A DNA stretch of 39,587 nucleotides from a virus: positions 1 through 39,587 of IMG/VR virus record IMGVR_UViG_3300021438_000033, one strand, 5' to 3'. Made by a program: the position numbers and the translations under genes. Shown piece by piece: positions 30,403 through 39,576 of the stretch. The notes under the pieces were generated by a model that saw nothing but the letters and a program-made list of their open reading frames with translations, was not told the origin of the DNA and did no database searches. Position 1 is the stretch's first letter. Each line of letters begins with the position of its first letter.

Positions 30403-31527
30403 CTATCGTCCGTATCCGTCTGAATAGATATTGTAACGCAACTGGCTAGTATTCATCAGCGCAACATCAGTTTGCAAAGTCACAGTGCGCTGATTCAGAC
30501 GCTTAACGCGCTTGAGCGCATTGACCGCAAGTTGAACAGTCGTAGGACGAATGTCAAACTGATACTCTTCAGCTATCCGTACCGCCAGATTGAATACAAT
30601 CGCTTCCCAGTAACCGGGAGGGAATGACATATAAGCAGTAGGATCTAGCACCATATCAAACGGCTTCCAGCTAGTCAGATTGATATAGGCTGGTCCTTGT
30701 GTTGAAGGATCGTTTGGCGCAAAGATAGGATAAATATAGACTTCAGCCAGCGGAAAAGAAGGCTGATAGTAAATGTAGTTCGGGAAATTGGTGCTAAGAG
30801 TTTTAAGGCGCACAGCATTGTAGTCATCATATCCAAGCACTTGCATCGGATAGCTGACAGGAATCGAGCCATTGTTGAGGATTAGATACGCATCAACAAT
30901 TTTCATCGGCCTACTGGTATTGAAATCGCCACCGTAGCCCATGCTGTACGGATTCTGACCAGATACTAATGGGAATTGCTCACGGATAACCTGATACAGT
31001 GTTAATTCATCTGCTGACCAGCTATCCAGCATTCGATTGAGCGATTCAAGGCCATCTTGCAGCTCTTGAGCGGTTAGATCAGTATCAACCGCTGAAACCT
31101 GGATCAAACGCATAGCAGCGCGGATTAGATCGTTAGCCGTATACATTTGGCCGACATTCTGTGCTGTTTTAGTTGATACAGCTACAGGATTGTTGACGTT
31201 CCAGAGATCAGGATATTGCCAGAGTGATTCTGCTAGATCCCAGATGCCGTTAGGGAGGTTGGCTACGTCTACGATAGTTTCTGTGCGTACAAGATTTCCG
31301 CCAGCTACTGTCATGTCATATAGCAATGAACCATCAGCAACGTAATAGTTAATGATGCCGTCTTGCGGGAGCAAAATTGGCTGATCTACAAGTGTTGTGC
31401 AAGCAGAATCTGAATAGATTGGCACAACAGTCTTAGTGCCAGTGTAAAAAAACTCTCCAGCCGCAGTATCACCAAGATATGCACCAATCGGAGGAACAAG
31501 TGTTAATTCAATGAGTAGTGATGACAT
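30403..31527 (-). CDS. Tail accessory protein, P22 gp4-like, with N-terminal extension
   Basis: A 374-residue protein. The C-terminal ~245 residues (TANDLIRAAMRLIQVSAVDTD, GLESLNRMLDSWSADELTLY, PPGYWEAIVFNLAVRIAEEY) match the gp4 adaptor that binds under the portal. P22 gp4 is only 166 residues; here about 120 beta-rich residues (LGDTAAGEFFYTGTK, LPQDGIINYYVADGSLLYDM) are added in front, an arrangement seen in fibre-like proteins. So the protein may both close the head and carry a surface domain. Confidence 0.85.
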   Translation of the reverse strand: MSSLLIELTLVPPIGAYLGDTAAGEFFYTGTKTVVPIYSDSACTTLVDQPILLPQDGIINYYVADGSLLYDMTVAGGNLVRTETIVDVANLPNGIWDLAESLWQYPDLWNVNNPVAVSTKTAQNVGQMYTANDLIRAAMRLIQVSAVDTDLTAQELQDGLESLNRMLDSWSADELTLYQVIREQFPLVSGQNPYSMGYGGDFNTSRPMKIVDAYLILNNGSIPVSYPMQVLGYDDYNAVRLKTLSTNFPNYIYYQPSFPLAEVYIYPIFAPNDPSTQGPAYINLTSWKPFDMVLDPTAYMSFPPGYWEAIVFNLAVRIAEEYQFDIRPTTVQLAVNALKRVKRLNQRTVTLQTDVALMNTSQLRYNIYSDGYGR

Positions 31528-31532
31528 TGTTG

Positions 31533-32024
31533 TTACCTGGCGAGTGCGTTCTGGAAGGGGTCAAAAGTATTGTGCTTTTTCATATTTTCCAGCGCGGGTA
31601 GATATTGAAGATTCGACTCAACGTGCAATCCTGAGACAAGTTTACCGCGCAAAGGAATCACATGATCGACATGACAGCCATCTGGTTTATTGACGTAGAA
31701 ATCTCGGATTGCTTTTCTATCGGCCCATTTTGGGGTTTGTCTTGACTCCGCGATTTCACGCAATCGGCTGTGATACCGCTGATAACCTTTTGTTCTTGAC
31801 TGTCCGTGGATTTCTTCAAAGCCATTTCTCCAACAGACCTCTTTCCTAAAACATCCGCAAGATTGCGTGTGACCTGAGCGTAGCTTCTTACCTTGTACCG
31901 TAACAATGCTTCCGCATTCGCATTCACAGACCCAAGTTGCTCTGGTTATCTCTACATTTGAACCACGCGCCAACACGGTTAGCCGACCATGCTTTTGTCC
32001 AACCATGTCAATCAGCTTGCCCAT
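31533..32024 (-). CDS. Free-standing HNH homing endonuclease
   Basis: A 163-residue nuclease. An N-terminal Cys module (GRLTVLARG, CECECG, SGHTQSCGC; residues 13-58) is followed by the HNH core GCHVDHVIPLRGKLVSGLHV, with His118, Asp120, His121 and Asn138, and NMKKHNTF at the end. Start ATG overlaps the upstream stop (TGATG). It separates two virion genes that are normally adjacent. Its last residues PFQNALAR resemble the end of the upstream tail protein (FINSLAR), suggesting insertion at that gene's 3' end. Clear sign of horizontal arrival. Confidence 0.95.
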   Translation of the reverse strand: MGKLIDMVGQKHGRLTVLARGSNVEITRATWVCECECGSIVTVQGKKLRSGHTQSCGCFRKEVCWRNGFEEIHGQSRTKGYQRYHSRLREIAESRQTPKWADRKAIRDFYVNKPDGCHVDHVIPLRGKLVSGLHVESNLQYLPALENMKKHNTFDPFQNALAR

Positions 32025-34408
32025 CACCGCGCCAAGGAGTTTATAAATGCCGATTCAGCAAAAGCGGCATAAATATATGTTCCACCAGAGGAATTCACAT
32101 TTCCATAGTTGGCCCTAAACTTAAATCCATTTGAAAGCATATCGAATGGATAAGTGCTAGTGTAATCATCTTCAGCCGCCGACAAATTTGGGTACAGATT
32201 CAAATCTTGTGGGTTATAAACATTGCGCGAAGAATCAACGATGACCCAATTACTTGTTGTGTCAGTTCGCTTAATCATGATCCATCTAGGACGGAAATTC
32301 GTGAATACAAACGGTCCATCCGCAGACCCGTTGCCGGTATAGCTACCAAACGCGCTGTATCCGGGGATCGCGGCGAAGCAGTAGGCGAGAGCTAAATCAC
32401 CACTTGTATTATTATTCCTAGATAACGTCATTACGCTGGAAGTCGGCTCAGTATTATTGAACCAGCCGTTCCATACGTTTGCCGCTCCTGTAGTATTCAA
32501 TGAAAGTGCCTGTGTAGCGCCCAATGACTGATGATAGACACCCCATTCCTGTGTGCTTGAACGATCTTTAAAAATAATCATGGCTGGCTTAACACCGAGG
32601 CCGTGACCAATGGTTGCACTTGCCGACCCGTTCATTGTGTAAGTCACCACACTAAACCCAGCCGTCGTATTCGCACTCACTTGGCTAGTGATTGATCCTG
32701 CAGTGTTGCTGACTGCTGTGCCGTTGGCTTTCCATTGCCAGCCTACGTAGGTATCGCCGTTAAGATTTACATTGGCAGCGTCAGTTGATCCGGCTACAAC
32801 GGTAAATCCAGTAGTGGTTGTTGTCGATGGATATCCTCCACTTGGCGTTGCTGCTTCAGCATTCGTTAAATTAGATCGCAGTACATTTGTTACGCCACGG
32901 ACTGAATCTGATAATGAATGACTGTAGGCTTGGGTTCTATCCTTAACCCAAACAAAATCAGGCTGAAAACTCACTCCATTTACGGTGTTCGTAATGCTCT
33001 GCGTAGATCCATTCCCCGTGTAAGTCGTAGCCGCCATGTAGCTTGCACCGTTGACAATGCTTGCGGCTGGTAGGTTGTAGGTGCACAGGGATTTGTATCC
33101 GCTTGGCGGCGTGTAGGCGAAGGGGCGTTGGCCGAAGTTGGCGTTAAATGAAACGGCTTGAGCGTTACCATTTGACACAACAAAACAGTAGCTAATTGTT
33201 GAAGATGGCAGGCTAATTGCGCCCTGACTTGTATTGTTTTTATAGAACGTGACCGTTCCAGAATCAATGTCTAAAGCAATTCCGATAGTGTCAGTTGTAT
33301 ATGAAGCGCCATAAGATGATGCAGTGCCGTTTACGTTTTTGTCACCGTTGGCTCGATAAAGAACTGAATACTGCCCAGAATTACCGACATCTGTTGCCCA
33401 TCCATTTATGTCTGTTACTCCAACATAAGACCAAGTATCAGATGAGACAGGAGTAATTTCACAATACCATTTTCCTGATGAAGGCGCAGCCATCGTTGAG
33501 CGAACACCATAACCAGCTAGATAGGGAGGGCCACCAGCAGTAAGCGTTGCTGTTAAATTTGCATTAGATGCCGAATTTCCTTGAAGTTTTATTGCATTCC
33601 AAACCGCATAATTCCCAACCCCATAACTGCTTCCTGCAAACGGAGTCGGGCTATCAATCATCCAGTCATACGTGGAACCGGAGGTCAGGCTTATGTTGTT
33701 CGTAGTCCAGTTGTTGCCGTTACCAGAGGAATCGTAGCCTAGCGTGGTTGTGCTAGTGCCGTTGCTGAAGTTCAGCTTGAAGCCGTTGGTTCCGTAGGTT
33801 CCTGAGTAAGCAATCGGTTGCCATACGCCAGTGATCGTGCTGATCTGGCCGAATGATGATGGCGTGAGTGCTTGACCGTCGATGAAGTTGACGTCGGCTA
33901 GGTAGCCGTCGAAGTAATTTACTCCTGTTGATTGTGTTCCAATTCTTGCGGCAACAGCATTGTTGTTTATATTTGGAAAATTATAATTTTGAGTAGGCTG
34001 TGTACCAGTTAGGCTAATAGAAACGCCATTTACATATAGTTGGACTCTATTTGCTGCTGTTGCTTGCGTAGTATCAACAGAGACTACAATGTGATACCAA
34101 GCTGAAGGATCACGATAAACAGAGGTTGTAATTAAATCGTAAGTGCTTCCATTGGCAAAAAATATTTCTAATTGATCTGCGCTAGAAAAGTCTATGCCAT
34201 CGGTTGATGCGTTAAACGCCGTGAACAGATATTGTGTTGCACCAAGTTTGCCTCTTTTTACCCATTGACTTAAAGTAAATTTTTGCGTATTTCCTGATGC
34301 TTGAGTCCTATTCAAATACGCACTTGCGCTAGAACGGAAGCGGAGAGAGTTGGCGATCTGATAACCGCCAGAGGGATAGATATTCAGTAATTGCTGGATA
34401 CCAGGCAT
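32024..34408 (-). CDS. Tail protein with LamG-like and SPRY-like domains
   Basis: A 794-residue protein. Residues about 20-190 form a concanavalin/LamG-like domain (FTLSQWVKRGKLGATQYLFT, WYHIVVSVDTTQ, VQLYVNGVSI, YFDGYLADVNFIDGQAL). Around 300-420 comes a SPRY-like domain (GKWYCEITPV, SYVGVTDING, IGIALDIDSGTVTFYKN). The rest repeats beta-sandwich units (PDFVWVKDR, GWQWKANGTA, PAMIIFKDRSS, RPRWIMIKRTD). It is likely a carbohydrate-binding appendage protein. It ends FINSLAR, directly at the HNH gene. Confidence 0.85.
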   Translation of the reverse strand: MPGIQQLLNIYPSGGYQIANSLRFRSSASAYLNRTQASGNTQKFTLSQWVKRGKLGATQYLFTAFNASTDGIDFSSADQLEIFFANGSTYDLITTSVYRDPSAWYHIVVSVDTTQATAANRVQLYVNGVSISLTGTQPTQNYNFPNINNNAVAARIGTQSTGVNYFDGYLADVNFIDGQALTPSSFGQISTITGVWQPIAYSGTYGTNGFKLNFSNGTSTTTLGYDSSGNGNNWTTNNISLTSGSTYDWMIDSPTPFAGSSYGVGNYAVWNAIKLQGNSASNANLTATLTAGGPPYLAGYGVRSTMAAPSSGKWYCEITPVSSDTWSYVGVTDINGWATDVGNSGQYSVLYRANGDKNVNGTASSYGASYTTDTIGIALDIDSGTVTFYKNNTSQGAISLPSSTISYCFVVSNGNAQAVSFNANFGQRPFAYTPPSGYKSLCTYNLPAASIVNGASYMAATTYTGNGSTQSITNTVNGVSFQPDFVWVKDRTQAYSHSLSDSVRGVTNVLRSNLTNAEAATPSGGYPSTTTTTGFTVVAGSTDAANVNLNGDTYVGWQWKANGTAVSNTAGSITSQVSANTTAGFSVVTYTMNGSASATIGHGLGVKPAMIIFKDRSSTQEWGVYHQSLGATQALSLNTTGAANVWNGWFNNTEPTSSVMTLSRNNNTSGDLALAYCFAAIPGYSAFGSYTGNGSADGPFVFTNFRPRWIMIKRTDTTSNWVIVDSSRNVYNPQDLNLYPNLSAAEDDYTSTYPFDMLSNGFKFRANYGNVNSSGGTYIYAAFAESAFINSLAR

Positions 34409-37326
34409 TAGGTCAACCCCGTTCCGTTGATGATCCAGGATGTGCTAGTTATCTTTAACGCTGTTGCTTCGCCATATTGGGCTAATGTTCTACTGCCAGT
34501 AGAACCTGTTCCAGCGAGATACAACGTGTCTGACGTAATCGCAATCGTTACGTTGCTAGATGACAGATTTACAAACGAAATAGCCGTTCCAATCGGATAA
34601 GCTACGTTGGCATTGCTATCAATTGTGAATGTACGCGCATTTGCATCTGATGACGGATGGAAAATGTGCTTGCCAGAGTCAGAAAGAACAGTCGTATATG
34701 CAGCAGACTGGCTATTCTGAGGAATGTTACGGAAGCCAACAGCATTTGTTCCGTCAACCGTACAAGAACTTAAGGTTCCTGATGCCGGAGTATTAAGAAC
34801 CGCTCCAGATGCAAGCGTAGCAGTGCCAGTAGCATTAAGATTAAGGCATGTAAGCGTGTTTGTTACTGTGTCATAGCCAACATGAGTAACGGTTGTGTCA
34901 TTTGCAAAACTTGTACCGTCAAAATAAATCAATCCTTTGACGTTTCCAGATGGTGCAGTAAATGCAGTTTGATTTGTTCCGCCATTTGCAATAGGAAGTG
35001 TACCGGTTACGCCAGTTGTTAATGGCAAACCTGTGCAATTGGTCAGTGTTCCGCTAGTCGGAGTACCAAGAATAGGAGTTACAAGCGTAGGAGAAGTCGC
35101 AAGCGCAAGAACAGTGCCTGATCCAGTAGTGCTATAGCTAGTTTCCCATGCTGATCCAGTGCTGTTTGGAATACCAGAGCCTGGATAAGTCATTGGGCTA
35201 GAGTTACTGAGCGTTCCGGTACTGAAACTTAAACCAGTGCCGATAGTTGCATTGCTAAATCCACCTGATCCGTTGCCGTAAAGGATGGATGTGCCAGAAG
35301 TTGCTGAGAAACTGCCTGCAACAGAAACGGTCCAAGACGCATACGTTCCTGATCCGCCAGTGTTGTCTACATTGACTACAAGCGTTGTTCCAGAGAATGA
35401 TGTAATGACACCTTCCATGAAGTTTGCTGGCGTAACGCTGTAAGCCAAGCGAACTCTGGTTCCAACCGTGAATGCCGTTGCATTTGATGCAAGATTAGTC
35501 GTAAACGTCTTAGATCCAGTGCCAATCGTTGTTGACGTAGAGCTAGTTAGGCCATAGTAACCTACGCCGATCTGTGCTTGCTGACATGCAGTAACGATAA
35601 CGCCAGGAGTTTCTGGAGTGACGGGAGTTGTACCCGCAGGAATCGTTTCAATGTAAACCTGTGTGCTTTCCGTTTGCCACATGATTTCAAAGAAATCATT
35701 AGCAGCAGCAGTAAAGACGTAATTAACCGCCGCAATAAGCTGGCCGTGAACGCCTCCATGCGATCCGACCACGGCATACTGACTATTTGAATCAGCAACG
35801 TCACCAGTTACGCCGCTATCGTTCTTTCTCAGCCATACATTGACATTGTGAATTGATGTGTCAGTGTTTGTGAACTGAATGGAATACTGAAGATTGTATA
35901 CGCCAGCGTTTGCAAAAGTGATTCGAGTCGGATTGCCAGACAGATCATTGGCAATGCTTACGCCATTAGCTTCAAACGTGTGATTAATCTTAATCGCATA
36001 CGCAGTGGTCGTATTTGCCGCTGTCTGCGTTGCGTTAGTGTCATAAAAAGACCCGTAATAACCTGGTGAACCGACAATTGACGTAGTGGCGTTAGCGTTA
36101 AGCACACCACCAGAGAACGTCATGTTTGAGCCGATGCTGACGTTACTAAATCCACCAGCGCCATTGCCGTACAAAATCGAGCTACCGGACGTAGCTGGAG
36201 CGTAGTCTGTACCTGAAACAGCAGCAGAAACACCAGTACCGTTGCCTTTGAGAAGCCCGGTAACGGACGTTGAGAGCGTAATGGCTGGAGTAGTGGTTGC
36301 ATTCGCTACCGTTCCTGCAAAGCCGTTAGCTGAAGCAACAGAAACGCTAGTTACTGTGCCAGTACCGCCAGATGCACTTAGAGTGCCACCAGCAAACGTA
36401 AGGCCAGAGCCTACAGTTACAGCAGACAATGCGCCTGCATTGCCGTAAAGGATGCCTGATGTGGTCGTGGACAGCGTAATGGCTGGAGTTGACGTAGGTG
36501 TTTCAACCGTACCGGCAAAACCATTAGCTGTAACGACAGACGCGCTAGTTACTGATCCACCGCCAGCAGTCGTAGCAAGTACGCCACCGGAGAAAGACAT
36601 ATTAGAGCCAATGATAACATTGCTGAAGCCACCAGAGCCGTTACCATACAGAATGCTAGTGCCGCTAGTAGCTGGCGCATAATCAGTACCAGATATGGCA
36701 GCAGTGAATGCGCTAGAGCCATTGCCTTTAACCAATCCTGTGATTGAAGTTACGCCAGTACCGCCATTTCCTACCGGCAATGTACCAGTAACGCCAGTGG
36801 ATAACGGAAGTCCGGAACAGTTAGTCAGCGTACCGGATGTTGGTGTGCCAAGAATTGGCGTAATCAGCGTAGGCGTATTGGCGAATACAAGCGCACCGGA
36901 GCCTGTTTCATCTGTAACAGCAGTTTTAAGGTTTGCGCTAGATGGCGTGGCTAGAAATGTTGCTACACCAGTGCCAAGACCAGAAATGCCGGTAGAAACC
37001 GGTAAGCCTGTGCAATTTGTAAGCGTACCAGAGCTAGGCGTACCGAGTGCGCCACCTGGAACAATGTAATCTGTGCCTGCAACCGCATTAGAAAACAGTC
37101 CAGCAGTTGCTTTCTGAAGTCCTGATGCGCCAGTTAGCGTTAATGTGCTGAATGTGGCTCTATCTGGCGTATCGTCACCAATAGGACCAGGCGCAGGAAG
37201 AACGGATTGAACAATCTGATTTGGCGTTGCTTTTTGAGTAACACCAGAATGGACAATAGGCGCGACGTCTGCCGCTGGAATGATCGTACTTGCGGCTGGA
37301 AGCTGGGAGATTTTGACGTTTGCCAT
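34408..37326 (-). CDS. Long repetitive tail fibre protein
   Basis: A 972-residue protein, the largest in the window. The N-terminus MANVKISQLPAASTIIPAAD is a common fibre start. Most of the rest is made of recurrent units: ILGTPTSGTLTNCTGLPLTT followed by TGVTGTLP, and TSILYGNGSGGFSN followed by IGSNMSFSGGVL, several copies each. A non-repeated domain of about 150 residues (NHTFEANGVSIANDLSGNPT onward) resembles a C1q/TNF-like sandwich in the middle. The end resembles other fibre tips. The stop and next start overlap by one base. Confidence 0.87.
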   Translation of the reverse strand: MANVKISQLPAASTIIPAADVAPIVHSGVTQKATPNQIVQSVLPAPGPIGDDTPDRATFSTLTLTGASGLQKATAGLFSNAVAGTDYIVPGGALGTPSSGTLTNCTGLPVSTGISGLGTGVATFLATPSSANLKTAVTDETGSGALVFANTPTLITPILGTPTSGTLTNCSGLPLSTGVTGTLPVGNGGTGVTSITGLVKGNGSSAFTAAISGTDYAPATSGTSILYGNGSGGFSNVIIGSNMSFSGGVLATTAGGGSVTSASVVTANGFAGTVETPTSTPAITLSTTTSGILYGNAGALSAVTVGSGLTFAGGTLSASGGTGTVTSVSVASANGFAGTVANATTTPAITLSTSVTGLLKGNGTGVSAAVSGTDYAPATSGSSILYGNGAGGFSNVSIGSNMTFSGGVLNANATTSIVGSPGYYGSFYDTNATQTAANTTTAYAIKINHTFEANGVSIANDLSGNPTRITFANAGVYNLQYSIQFTNTDTSIHNVNVWLRKNDSGVTGDVADSNSQYAVVGSHGGVHGQLIAAVNYVFTAAANDFFEIMWQTESTQVYIETIPAGTTPVTPETPGVIVTACQQAQIGVGYYGLTSSTSTTIGTGSKTFTTNLASNATAFTVGTRVRLAYSVTPANFMEGVITSFSGTTLVVNVDNTGGSGTYASWTVSVAGSFSATSGTSILYGNGSGGFSNATIGTGLSFSTGTLSNSSPMTYPGSGIPNSTGSAWETSYSTTGSGTVLALATSPTLVTPILGTPTSGTLTNCTGLPLTTGVTGTLPIANGGTNQTAFTAPSGNVKGLIYFDGTSFANDTTVTHVGYDTVTNTLTCLNLNATGTATLASGAVLNTPASGTLSSCTVDGTNAVGFRNIPQNSQSAAYTTVLSDSGKHIFHPSSDANARTFTIDSNANVAYPIGTAISFVNLSSSNVTIAITSDTLYLAGTGSTGSRTLAQYGEATALKITSTSWIINGTGLT

Positions 37327-37368
37327 CGCTAACCTACTCGGTAAGGAACGGGGATATACCCCAAAAAA

Positions 37369-37569
37369 TTAACTGTCAGATTTTGCCGGTCTGCCCCGTT
37401 TTGGTTTATCTGAAACTTCGTCAGATTCTACTACATTCAGATAAGTTTCGTACCATTCTGCGCTTGTGATGTATCCCAGAGCGCGTAATTCTTTAAGATG
37501 TTCTGCGTCAGTTGCAATCTTGATTGAATCATAGTCTTCAAGATGCATTGCACATGGAAAATCAATCAT
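37369..37569 (-). CDS. Small hypothetical protein
   Basis: A 66-residue protein with a helix (IATDAEHLKELRALGYITSA) and a basic C-terminus KPKRGRPAKSDS containing an AT-hook-like GRP core. A strong AAGGAGTAAGAA ribosome site follows the terminator upstream. No family is recognised; the tail could contact DNA. Confidence 0.7.
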   Translation of the reverse strand: MIDFPCAMHLEDYDSIKIATDAEHLKELRALGYITSAEWYETYLNVVESDEVSDKPKRGRPAKSDS

Positions 37570-37583
37570 TTCTTACTCCTTAT

Positions 37584-37608
37584 AAAGAAAAGGGGGCCGA
37601 AGCCCCCT
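37584..37608 (-). terminator. Rho-independent terminator after head genes
   Basis: On the minus strand AGGGGGC-TTCG-GCCCCCT, a 7-bp stem with the stable UUCG tetraloop, is followed by TTTCTTT. It separates the coat and small head protein from the tail genes, so head proteins can be made in excess. Confidence 0.9.
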
Positions 37609-37621
37609 AATCTTAACCTTT

Positions 37622-37996
37622 TTACGGGTTTGTTCCAGCAACAATGCCCACGTTGTTAAACGCAGTAACACCGAAGTCAGTCTGGACAGGGTAAGAACGT
37701 GCAACAAATACCAGATAGGTATCAGCAGCAGTCGTTACATCGCCAGAAGTGACGTTCACATACTCAACACTGAGAGTATTTGCAGCAGAAACGTAAGCGC
37801 CACCGATGCTAACACCAGCGCCCACAGCCTTAGTTGCAGATACAGAGACAAAATCTCCTACTGCAAGGCCGCTGACAGTGTAGTCAACCTTGGTAACGGT
37901 TGCTTTGGTAGCAGTCTGAGCGGTAACTGCGACAGAGAGAACTGCCTGACCGCGCTGAATGCTAGGATTGACGATATTTGGACCTGGATTTGACAT
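37622..37996 (-). CDS. Small head protein, putative decoration protein
   Basis: A 124-residue beta-rich protein (TKATVTKVDYTVSGLAVGDF, SIGGAYVSAANTLSVEYVNV) 12 nt after the coat gene, with AGGAGG before its ATG. It shares a transcript with coat and is cut off by a strong terminator, so it is probably made in large amounts. A capsid decoration or cement role is inferred from position, size and composition. Confidence 0.7.
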   Translation of the reverse strand: MSNPGPNIVNPSIQRGQAVLSVAVTAQTATKATVTKVDYTVSGLAVGDFVSVSATKAVGAGVSIGGAYVSAANTLSVEYVNVTSGDVTTAADTYLVFVARSYPVQTDFGVTAFNNVGIVAGTNP

Positions 37997-38008
37997 AGTA
38001 ACCTCCTA

Positions 38009-39576
38009 TTAACCAGTTACGCGGGTAGCGAGTTCGGGATAGATGGTTGACCAGCCGTACAGTACGTCAAGTCGGCAAGGCAGCTGATCGCTGTTAATGT
38101 CGTACTGACGAACAAGACGGATAGAAACGCCATCTGCTGATGCGCGTCCAGCCATGTCAACACCCTGCGGCAGAATGAGATCCGCTGTGCCGAAAGCAAA
38201 AGCATCACGATGGAATGCAATAGCGTTCGGGTAAGAAGAACCATTGGAGCCAGAGATAACGGAAGCGTTACCACTCGGGATCGTACCGGTTGTGCTAGTT
38301 ACGTTCTGGAACTGACCAGAGAATACCGGAGTCGGGAACACAGAAAGGGTCTGTGAAGAACCAGTACCGGTAACGCCAGCAGTAAGAACGAAGTTACGCA
38401 GTGCGCCAGTAGACTGACGGTTCTGCGGGTTGACTGCATATACACCAGGAATGGTGAAAACAGTACCCTGAGTCAGCGTCTTGCCAGAGCTAATCGTTGC
38501 AGTAAGAGAGAATGCAGTCTGAGCATTCGTCTGAACTGAACCACCAGCCTGTGCAGCAACTGCCAAAGTGTCAGTACCAACAATGAACGTACCAGAAGTG
38601 AAGTTGCCTACGTTCTGATCCATTGCCATATTGAAGCCGAGAGTATTGTCTCCAAGCGCACCTTTTTCAAAGATACGAGAGATAGTACCCTGCGGATTGA
38701 ACAGGTTAGTAAGACCAGAAACGATGCCAACTTCCACTGTCGGATCGACAACAAAGTGACGATCTTCGTCAACCGGAGCCGCTTCCTGATTCAGACGAGC
38801 GCGAGCAGCAAGGATTGCAGCCGTAGACTGAGCCTGAGTCGGAGGAGTAACGGTATTGGTCAACTGACCAGGAGTACCAACAAGGTTGTAGACGTTAAGG
38901 AACTGCTGGAGACCGTCATAGTCGATCTTATTCGCAACAGCCGCTACAGCAGGCTTGATGAAACGATCAGAGAAATCGCTGATGTTCATCGTGAGATCCT
39001 GGGTCGTAAACGCCATGTCTACGCCGAACTGTGTTCCAAGCGTCAGCGGTACATACGTTTCAACAGAGGATTCAACCTGAAGCGCAGGGCCGGTACGACC
39101 GACATAACGCGGGGGCTTACGCAGATTGATTGTGGTGCCGCATTTTCTTATGACTAGCTTTTTAATTTCCTAGTCCTAGCCTTTTCAAGCTAGATGAGAC
39201 TATATCTTCATCCCAGTAGGATGCAGGGCACTCTTGGAACTTCATCGACCGTTCTGGCCGGTATGTTCTAGTCGTTGAACCTTCAACTCATTCCTGAGTC
39301 GCTTGGCTGCTGATTTCCCAATCCTAAAACTTTTCAGTCCTTCACGCTTGTCTTTGCAGACTACGTTGTGGCATTTAGGCTCTAAGGGAGTTCCAGCAAT
39401 TCACCCTGTTTGCATCTAAACCTTACGGCTTAGAGAGACCAGTTGATCTTTGCACCTTCGATTGCGAACTTATCGTCATACTGACGAGAAACCGCACGAG
39501 TAAATACCAACTGGTTGGTAAGTACGCGCAGAGCTTCGTTCGTAATCATACTAATAGTAAGCAACTGATTGCTCAT
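38009..39576 (-). CDS. Major coat protein, P22 gp5-like, split by a group I intron
   Basis: Two exons: 39446-39576 (131 nt) and 38009-39140 (1132 nt). Joined, they give 420 residues and stop, close to the 430 of P22 coat. The splice falls in the Ile44 codon after its second base and restores GAKIGTTIN, the same as the uninterrupted copy at the left end. Without splicing, translation would stop in the intron after about six codons. The protein has P22 coat features: N-arm, AFTTQDLTMNISDFSDRFIK in the core and LDVLYGWSTIYPELATRVTG at the end. Ribosome site AGGT precedes the ATG; the promoter would be the one seen at the left end. Confidence 0.93.
39141..39445 (-). other. Group I intron (class IA-like), 305 nt, no ORF
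   Basis: The 5' exon ends in U and the intron ends in G, as required. P1 pairs exon AAAGAU with GUCUCU (one mismatch, U-G at the splice site), and CUG before it can pair with exon CGG (P10). P2 is CUAAGCC-GUAA-GGUUUAG. P, Q, R and S are present: AATTGCTGGAAC (39390-39401), AAATCAGCAGCC start at 39316, GTTCAACGACTAGA (39267-39280) and AAGATATAGTCT (39197-39208). P3 is CAGGG/CCCUG, P7 GACUA/UAGUC, P8 CAUCC/GGAUG, with two P9-type hairpins at the end. Extra bases between P7 and P3 suggest class IA. No endonuclease gene is inside. Confidence 0.97.

Noticed and set aside
36452-37069. Long plus-strand reading frames opposite the fibre gene
   Set aside because: They are Pro/Val/Ala-rich mirror images of the repetitive fibre sequence on the other strand, without ribosome sites.
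37350-37368. GGGG-ATATA-CCCC hairpin as a terminator upstream of the long fibre gene
   Set aside because: The stem is only 4 bp and on the transcribed (minus) strand the T run is on the 5' side of the stem, not the 3' side.
39016-39157. Coat gene starting at the internal ATG at 39016
   Set aside because: The uninterrupted copy shows the protein begins 77 codons earlier; the missing part is supplied by the first exon after intron removal.
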